DNA of 48,409 bases, from positions 1 through 48,409 of the forward strand of contig CADBZW010000018.1 of NCBI GenBank assembly GCA_902799345.1, read 5' to 3'. The DNA comes from an uncultured Bacteroidia bacterium. GTDB lineage: Bacteria; Bacteroidota; Bacteroidia; Bacteroidales; F082. Position 1 is the stretch's first letter. Each line of letters opens with the position of its first letter. The notes beneath the pieces were generated by a model, which saw nothing but the letters and a program-made list of their open reading frames with translations, ran no database searches and was not told the DNA's origin. Below are positions 44,082 through 48,409 of this stretch, piece after piece. The position numbers and the translations under genes were made by a program.

Positions 44082-45122
44082 ATGGACATGAATAACGAAA
44101 ACGTCATTGCGCCCACCCGCAAGCCGCGTCTTTTCCGTTGGGCGCTATGGTGGGGATTGGGCATCATCGTGACTAGCTTTGTTGCACTGATTGTTTATGT
44201 GGTCATCAATCCCTCTGCGCTCGAAGGAATGAACACCCCTCTTATGAAGGTGGTTTACTCTATGATCAGTCGGTATGGCATCTGGCCTGTCATAATTTAT
44301 ATGGGTTTGGTAGGGCCGATTTTGGAGGAACTCAGCTTCCGCCTATGGGGTAACGGAAAGAACTGGACGGGTATCGTCTCTGTCATCCTCATGTCGTTAT
44401 GGTGCCTTACTATCGTCTGGTGGTTTTCGCTGCTCGCGCTATGCGCTGGTGTTGCGATACTCATGGTTTTTAAGGAAGACAGGAACAAGCGGCTCTTTGT
44501 ACTTATGTTGTTTTCGTCGGTCCTTTTTGCCGTGGCACATATAGGCAACTACGACGGAAATTGGTTTGTGGTGTTATTTGGAGTGATTGAAAAGTTCGGA
44601 TTCGGCCTTTTGGCTTCCTATCTCGTTATCAATCACAATATTTTGTGGTCCATGGGGCTGCATGTCATCAATAATAGTATTGTGACCATTCCTCTTGTAC
44701 TGTCGATAGGCCAAGCGGCTACTATCGAGACCTTTAACAGGGACAATTTCACCCTCAAAATTCGCTCGGCGGTGGTCTACGATGATAGTATCAGTAAGGA
44801 AAACAGTTTTTTTGCCGATGCCGACTCCAATTACTATTTCGGGAATACCTCGAGTTTTGCGGGGCAGGCTATGGTTTATGAAGCGATGCAGAATGGCATC
44901 GACCCGAATGGCGACTCCATCCGCATCGTAACCGACAGCGATTATCCGAAATGCTGCTTCAACCTGGTTTACACGACGCAACCGTATGACCATCATGGCC
45001 TTATTGTCGCCATGGAGAAAGCGGGGATGATCAAGATTGACACCACATACAACGACGTTGACAAGAAGACGGTGCTGAATATCAAGTCCACCTACGACCC
45101 GTTTCGGATTTCCATACGATAA
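44082..45122 (+). CDS. CPBP-family intramembrane metalloprotease
   Basis: A 346-residue membrane protein of the CPBP/Abi (Rce1-like) family. The three active-site motifs are present: EExxxR (Glu82-Glu83, Arg87, in ILEELSFRLW), FxxxH (Phe149, His153) and HxxxN (His194, Asn198, in GLHVINNS). About seven helices span residues 20-215. The last ~125 residues form a soluble C-terminal domain with repeated Asp/Ser/Tyr patterns, unusual for the basic family. Bacterial CPBP proteins act in bacteriocin maturation/immunity or membrane protein processing; the substrate here is unknown. The start at 44082 follows the promoter at 44056. The small gene at 45134 follows 11 bases downstream. Confidence 0.85.
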   Translation: MDMNNENVIAPTRKPRLFRWALWWGLGIIVTSFVALIVYVVINPSALEGMNTPLMKVVYSMISRYGIWPVIIYMGLVGPILEELSFRLWGNGKNWTGIVSVILMSLWCLTIVWWFSLLALCAGVAILMVFKEDRNKRLFVLMLFSSVLFAVAHIGNYDGNWFVVLFGVIEKFGFGLLASYLVINHNILWSMGLHVINNSIVTIPLVLSIGQAATIETFNRDNFTLKIRSAVVYDDSISKENSFFADADSNYYFGNTSSFAGQAMVYEAMQNGIDPNGDSIRIVTDSDYPKCCFNLVYTTQPYDHHGLIVAMEKAGMIKIDTTYNDVDKKTVLNIKSTYDPFRISIR

Positions 45123-45133
45123 AACGAGATCTT

Positions 45134-45394
45134 ATGTCAGACAGGAAAATAAAGGGCAGCCTCAGCGGCATCGTCGATAAGATGAACAAGGCCTACGATG
45201 GCCTGATAGGGGAGGGCTTCAACCTCGGCTTGGATCGCCGTGTCGTGCCCGTGATGGACGATGGTGCTGTGACGGGCTGGAGGATGCAGCGCCTCAAAGA
45301 AGGTGTCTGGGTGGACCTCGACGAGAAGCCTTTCGCTACAATGGAGGAGCTTATTGCATATTATAAAAACAGAAAATCCCCAACTGACCAATAG
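45134..45394 (+). CDS. Small protein of unknown function, downstream of the CPBP protease
   Basis: An 86-residue soluble protein with no signal peptide or membrane segment. Visible features are an amphipathic N-terminal helix (LSGIVDKMNKAYDGLIGEGF), a beta-like middle with the paired phrases VVPVMDDGAVTGWRMQRL and GVWVDLDEKPF, and a C-terminal helix (TMEELIAYYKNRK). I know no named family. It starts 11 bases after the CPBP stop and its stop codon lies in the loop of the terminator at 45373-45413, so it is co-transcribed with the protease and may be its partner or substrate (inference from position only). Confidence 0.65.
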   Translation: MSDRKIKGSLSGIVDKMNKAYDGLIGEGFNLGLDRRVVPVMDDGAVTGWRMQRLKEGVWVDLDEKPFATMEELIAYYKNRKSPTDQ

Positions 45395-45413
45395 TCGATT
45401 AGGGATTTTTTTT
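45373..45413 (+). terminator. Intrinsic terminator of the CPBP operon
   Basis: AAAATCCC (45373-45380) pairs with GGGATTTT (45402-45409) and the T-run reaches 45413. The 21-nt loop contains the TAG stop of the 86-residue gene. Confidence 0.8.
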
Positions 45414-45430
45414 GTGGTGACCCGGCTGGG
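45414..45430 (-). other. Candidate attL: tRNA 3'-end-like sequence
   Basis: Read on the minus strand, CCCAGCCGGGTCACCAC has the layout of a tRNA 3' end: T-stem half CCCAG, seven-base acceptor strand CCGGGTC, discriminator A and CCA. No tRNA body follows, since similarity ends at the T-loop boundary. With an integrase gene 260 bp to the right, this fits the left junction of an element that integrated into a tRNA 3' end. The segment can also fold as GTGACCC/GGGTCAC with the next bases, so chance is possible. Confidence 0.4.
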
Positions 45431-45605
45431 GTCACTACATTTAGTAAATGGTGATTTTGGTTTTCTATTGGTGCTTATGTCTATTTATTGAAAATCAATT
45501 ATTTAGTTGTTTTTGTTGTTATTTAGACCGATAATAAATTTCAATGAATATCCACTTTTTTTCAAATCCGTTGACACGGCGTTGACACGGATAAAATTTT
45601 TTTCT

Positions 45606-45613
45606 TATCTTTG
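45606..45613 (+). promoter_or_regulatory. Promoter for the integrase gene
   Basis: TAtcTTTG, with upstream TTGAC at 45582-45586. A duplicated TTGACACGG (45571-45579 and 45582-45590) overlaps the -33 region and could bind a regulator. Confidence 0.6.
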
Positions 45614-45690
45614 CAAAGTGAACAAAATCAGGGGTGGGGGACACTCCTGTCTGGGTCACTCAACAAGGTTTTAACTAAAAATTTTACATT

Positions 45691-47184
45691 ATGGCAACAG
45701 TAAATTACTACCTTTCGAGGTATGTGAAAAAGGACGATCAAAGGGGCGAAATTCAGCTCCGATTCAGCGGAAATCGCAATTTCGTAAAGAGAGCCGGCAC
45801 GGGAATCCACATCACCGCAGGCAATTGGGATGCGGAACGCGGGATGCCCAAGGCTCGAAAATCTACCAAGTTCGGCACCGACAACGACGAAATCCGTGAC
45901 AGGCTCCTCCTGCTCACCAGCTATCTGATGCGATGCTGGGAAGAGACATCCGAAGGAGATCTGAAGGATAATTCGTTGACGATTTGGCTGAATGACATTG
46001 AATGGCAGACCGAAAAGGAAGACTCCATTCTTGGAGGTAAACGGGTCGTCGTGAATCGTTGGTCGCTGACCACCAAGACCCAAAAGGCTCAGGAAGATGC
46101 GGCCAAGAAACGCGAGATGGCCAAGTTTGAGAACCACTATTTCGTGGATGCTTTTGGCTTCTTCATGGATGAGCAGTATAATAATGGTGTAATCGTGGCC
46201 GAGCGCAAGAAGTCCTATAACACTTGCATGGGCCTTTGGGACCGGATGGAGAAGTACCACGACAAGCGCTACAAGATAAAGACGGTCACCACGGATGCCC
46301 TTTACGATTTCAAGAACTTCATCCTCAACGAGTGCGACCTGTGGGAGTTCCGCAAGGAGAAGAACGAGAAGACAGGAGTGATGGAGGAGAAGTGGCTGCC
46401 GAAGAGGCGCTTTGAGGAAATCTATAACGGCTACGATTATGTCAAGGACCGCGGCGTCAACAGAAGGAGCCTGAACTATGTGGCCAACGAGTTCAAGTAT
46501 ATCCGTGCTTTCTGGAACTGGATCATGAAGGTGCAGAAATGCAGGGTTGAAGATATCTTCGAGAACTTCAACAGAGACCAATCCGTTTACGGCACTCCTT
46601 ACTTCTTCAGCAGGGAAGACACACACAAGCTGTTCAAGGCGGATTTCAGTTCGCGACCCGCGCTGGGCGTGCAGAGGGACATCTTCGTATTCCAGTCGCT
46701 TGTTGGATGCCGTATCGGCGACCTCACAAGGCTGAAGAAGTCGAACGTCATCAACGGAGAATATCTCCAGTATATCGCTGGGAAGACGAGGAATAGGAGC
46801 GGAAGACTCGTGACGGTGCCGCTGCACCCCATCGCCAAAACGATCCTGGACAGGTACAAGGACATGGATGATGACAGGCTTTTGCCTTTCATTTCAGACA
46901 AGAACTATAATGAGGCCATCAAGGATTTCTTCAAGATTGTTCCCTCGCTTGACCGCATCGTGACCATCCTGGACCCGGTGACGCGGTTGGAAAAGCAGGT
47001 GAAGCTTTCGGAGGTGGCCAGCAGCCACATGGGACGCCGGAACTTCTGCGGCAATCTGTATGAGGCAGGCTTCAGGGATGCGGACATCGTTTCGATGAGT
47101 GGCCACTCCGAAGGAAGCCGGGCAATAGCGCGATACCGAAAGGTGAGCGACCAACAGAAGCAGCGCATGATTAAGAAGCTGTGA
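45691..47184 (+). CDS. Tyrosine recombinase / phage-type integrase
   Basis: A 497-residue site-specific recombinase. N-terminal arm-binding domain (residues ~1-110, LSRYVKKDDQRGEIQLRFSG, GTGIHITAGNWDAERG), SAM-like core-binding domain (~150-260, FVDAFGFFMDEQYNNGVI), and catalytic domain (~300-497) with the full set: Arg341 (LVGCRIGDLTRLK), Lys365 (AGKTRNRSGR), His446 and Arg449 (SHMGRRNFCGN), His472 (MSGHSEGSRAIAR) and nucleophile Tyr482 (ARYRKV). It is therefore predicted active. This type is shared by Bacteroidota prophages and integrative elements. It points into the element, has a promoter at 45606, and ends in a strong terminator. Confidence 0.93.
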   Translation: MATVNYYLSRYVKKDDQRGEIQLRFSGNRNFVKRAGTGIHITAGNWDAERGMPKARKSTKFGTDNDEIRDRLLLLTSYLMRCWEETSEGDLKDNSLTIWLNDIEWQTEKEDSILGGKRVVVNRWSLTTKTQKAQEDAAKKREMAKFENHYFVDAFGFFMDEQYNNGVIVAERKKSYNTCMGLWDRMEKYHDKRYKIKTVTTDALYDFKNFILNECDLWEFRKEKNEKTGVMEEKWLPKRRFEEIYNGYDYVKDRGVNRRSLNYVANEFKYIRAFWNWIMKVQKCRVEDIFENFNRDQSVYGTPYFFSREDTHKLFKADFSSRPALGVQRDIFVFQSLVGCRIGDLTRLKKSNVINGEYLQYIAGKTRNRSGRLVTVPLHPIAKTILDRYKDMDDDRLLPFISDKNYNEAIKDFFKIVPSLDRIVTILDPVTRLEKQVKLSEVASSHMGRRNFCGNLYEAGFRDADIVSMSGHSEGSRAIARYRKVSDQQKQRMIKKL

Positions 47185-47186
47185 GA

Positions 47187-47225
47187 ATAAGACAGGGCAG
47201 TTGCTGAGCAGCTGCCCTGTCTTAT
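47187..47225 (+). terminator. Strong hairpin terminator after the integrase gene
   Basis: A perfect 14-bp stem (ATAAGACAGGGCAG / CTGCCCTGTCTTAT) has an 11-nt loop in which TGC/GCA can extend the pairing. It begins two bases after the integrase stop. Confidence 0.9.
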
Positions 47226-47434
47226 TACAAAAAAGGAAGCCACCAAAATTGGGGACTGGCGGCTTCACAAGGTGATAACTTTTACTCCATTATGGCAACG
47301 GAGCGACTGCAAAGATAGATATTTTCCTGAATACACAGGCGCGTTGTATTGATTTTTTAGGGTTGAGGCGGGATGACGACAGGCCTGATGCCGAAAATCG
47401 CGCCACAAGCCCTAAAAACGTGTTCCCCGCTGGA

Positions 47435-47515
47435 GCCTGACTGGATGGCAAAGGCTGCGGCCATAGAGCTTCCCCACAAGGGACAAGCGACCTCCGCAGC
47501 CTTTGACAGCCAGGC
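47435..47515. ncRNA. Tandem structured element, copy 1
   Basis: The stem CAAAGGCTGCGG (47449-47460) pairs perfectly with CCGCAGCCTTTG (47494-47505), extended outward by CTG/CAG and GCCTG/CAGGC. The 33-nt loop contains CCATAGAGCTTCC and a small TCCC/GGGA hairpin. The strand that folds is unknown, and the element could act as RNA or as single-stranded DNA. Confidence 0.55.
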
Positions 47516-47615
47516 AGCACACCGAATCGATTAAATTGCTGGAGTGGTTTTGCGGATGACCGACCGAGGAAGAGAAACGAGAGCGGGAAAACGCAAACCC
47601 ACTATTAACCGAAGG

Positions 47616-47681
47616 CGGACAAAGGATGCGGCTATTGAGCTTCCTAAAAGATGTGAAATCTTCCTCCGCATCGTTTGGCCG
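47616..47681. ncRNA. Tandem structured element, copy 2
   Basis: CGG-CAAA-GATGCGG (47616-47631) pairs with CCGCATC-TTTG-CCG (47666-47681) with two single-base symmetric mismatches. The 34-nt loop contains CTATTGAGCTTCC and a small AAGAT/ATCTT hairpin. Relative to copy 1, a C-G pair in the stem (GGCTGCGG/CCGCAGCC) is replaced by A-T (GGATGCGG/CCGCATCG), a compensatory change. The loop motif GAGCTTCC is unchanged. Confidence 0.55.
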
Positions 47682-47724
47682 ACTGAGGTAAAACTAAAAC
47701 CACCTACCAAGCTGGACGAGGTGA

Positions 47725-47760
47725 CAAAAAAAAGGAGAAGGTCTCCATCAGGAAACCTTC
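47725..47760 (-). terminator. Terminator overlapping the end of the spanin-like gene
   Basis: On the minus strand GAAGGTTTCC / GGAGACCTTC (one T-G pair) with loop TGAT is followed by TCCT8. The TGA in the loop is the stop codon of the gene at 47748-48221. Confidence 0.85.
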
Positions 47761-48221
47761 ACCATTTTGATCACAATCGTTATTGCAGTGATGATGACAG
47801 CCAGCAACACCACCACCATACCGAGCAGAAACCACATGAAAGCGGGTGGCTTTTTCTTTTCGGGCGGCAGCTCTTCGACGACGATCTGCGGATAACGCAG
47901 CGTGTCGGCGAAGTGGACTGGCTCGGGTTCGGCCTCGTAGGTGACTGTGAGGCTGTCGTTAGTGGCCGTTGCCGTGAAGGTGCCCTGCTCCGTCTGGATC
48001 TTGACGGCTTGGCCGTCAAGCAGCGGAGCTAAGGGCATCACGGCAGAATCGGCCAAAGGTGGCAATTCAATGAAGGTGTCGATGGGATGCGCCTGAACGC
48101 TCAGCAGCTCGGGGCATCGCTCTGCGATGCGACGGATGCGACGCTGGGCGCGGCGCTTCGCGTCGCAGGCACATAGCACCATCGACACCAACAACAGGAA
48201 GAGAAAACAGCGTGTCTTCAT
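47748..48221 (-). CDS. Lipoprotein with C-terminal membrane helix; candidate unimolecular spanin
   Basis: A 157-residue protein. The N-terminus is a lipoprotein signal (FLFLLLVSMVLCAC, lipid Cys19) followed by a very basic stretch (AKRRAQRRIRRIAE). The middle is beta-rich (QAVKIQTEQGTFTATATNDS, SLTVTYEAEPEPVHFADTL). After a Lys/Pro hinge (PPEKKKPPA) the last ~30 residues form a transmembrane helix (FMWFLLGMVVVLLAVIITAI) with a short basic end. An outer-membrane lipid anchor plus an inner-membrane helix in one chain is the defining layout of phage u-spanins, which fuse the two membranes during lysis. The family itself is not recognised, so this rests on topology and on the nearby integrase. 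It starts four bases after the upstream coiled-coil gene and ends in a terminator. Confidence 0.6.
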   Translation of the reverse strand: MKTRCFLFLLLVSMVLCACDAKRRAQRRIRRIAERCPELLSVQAHPIDTFIELPPLADSAVMPLAPLLDGQAVKIQTEQGTFTATATNDSLTVTYEAEPEPVHFADTLRYPQIVVEELPPEKKKPPAFMWFLLGMVVVLLAVIITAITIVIKMVKVS

Positions 48222-48225
48222 GGCC

Positions 48226-48409
48226 TTACAGGTTTTCGATCAATTGTTTCAGCTCAGCGTTTTCAAGTGTGAGTTGTGCGACCTGAGCGGACAGCCCGAC
48301 GATTTCCTTGCGGGCCTCGGTCAGCTCGGCGTAGACGCGCTTGTTTTCCTCAACCAGGTTGAAGATGGTCTGCTGCATCTCTCGGATGGTGCGGTTCTGG
48401 CGGAGCCGC
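48226..48409 (-). CDS. Coiled-coil protein, 5' end beyond the window
   Basis: The last 60 codons of a gene enter from the right edge and stop at TAA (48228-48226). The translation is one continuous heptad coiled coil (MQQTIFNLVEENKRVYAELT, ARKEIVGLSAQVAQLTLENA, ending KQLIENL). An in-frame ATG sits at residue 11 of the visible part, so the gene could be a complete 51-residue protein or the tail of a longer one. It lies four bases upstream of the spanin-like gene in the same operon. The function is unknown; small coiled-coil proteins are common beside phage lysis genes. Confidence 0.6.
   Translation of the reverse strand, partial: RLRQNRTIREMQQTIFNLVEENKRVYAELTEARKEIVGLSAQVAQLTLENAELKQLIENL

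Larger units (their letters stand above)
47226..47724. other. Gene-free stretch inside the mobile element
   Basis: About 500 bases without a convincing gene. It holds two related hairpins (47435-47515 and 47616-47681) and a repeated GCTGGA(G/C) at 47429, 47538 and 47711 that flanks them. A frame running 47544-48032 on the plus strand is antisense to the lipoprotein gene and is not believable as a gene. Confidence 0.6.

Noticed and set aside
45414..45440. Small palindrome GTGACCC-GGCTG-GGGTCAC considered as a terminator
   Set aside because: The CPBP operon already has a better terminator with a T-tract at 45373-45413; the tRNA-end reading explains the sequence better, although both remain possible.
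47544..48032. Plus-strand frame of 162 codons rich in Arg, Lys and His
   Set aside because: It overlaps the structured repeats, a terminator and the well-supported lipoprotein gene on the other strand.

Overview
The window looks like chromosome from an uncultured gut- or rumen-type member of the order Bacteroidales (Bacteroidota). The evidence is the recurring promoter element TAnnTTTG, the near absence of strong Shine-Dalgarno sequences, four secreted proteins with C-terminal type IX secretion (T9SS) type A sorting domains, a SecDF fusion, a DUF4290 gene next to murA, and the gene order purM-prfA-pyrF. No rRNA, intact tRNA or CRISPR array was seen. The genus cannot be named from this sequence.

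Left part (1-14.6 kb). A 3'-truncated htpG (minus strand) is followed by a REP-like palindrome, a SAM methyltransferase, a small acidic lipoprotein, a secreted M28 metallopeptidase with a T9SS tail, a lipoprotein GH33 sialidase and a lipoprotein of unknown function. Next comes an AraC-type regulator divergent from an export operon: TolC-like outer membrane protein, HlyD-like adaptor and two ABC-2 permeases, with no ATPase. A Methyltransf_32-type methyltransferase follows, and its predicted 5' end is interrupted by an in-frame TAA.

Middle part (14.6-31.8 kb). It holds a C10 (streptopain-like) protease, ilvE, an Omp28-like thioredoxin-fold surface protein, the housekeeping operon purM-prfA-pyrF, and a large TPR/beta-propeller/OmpA protein resembling T9SS PorE. 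That protein carries a C-terminal extension that reads as a retropepsin-like domain lacking its catalytic Asp. After it lies an AT-rich stretch with a second, larger C10 protease, a small membrane protein and a Bro-N/DinD-like protein. A 110-nt nested hairpin sits in the predicted leader RNA of the second C10 gene. Three terminators of almost identical sequence lie in or beside this stretch.

Right housekeeping part (31.8-43.9 kb, all minus strand). Genes are secDF, an ABC permease/ATPase pair (NatAB type), dnaJ, grpE, murA (active-site Cys replaced by Asp), DUF4290 and a UvrD/PcrA helicase. A second REP-like palindrome lies between the ABC ATPase and dnaJ.

Right end (44-48.4 kb). A CPBP-family membrane protease and a small downstream gene precede the edge of an integrated mobile element. 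That edge comprises a tRNA-3'-end-like candidate attL, a complete tyrosine recombinase with a strong terminator, a gene-free stretch holding two tandem related hairpins with a compensatory base change, and a minus-strand lipoprotein/transmembrane protein with the layout of a unimolecular phage spanin, behind a coiled-coil gene cut by the window edge. The element continues beyond the window, so prophage versus other integrative element is undecided.
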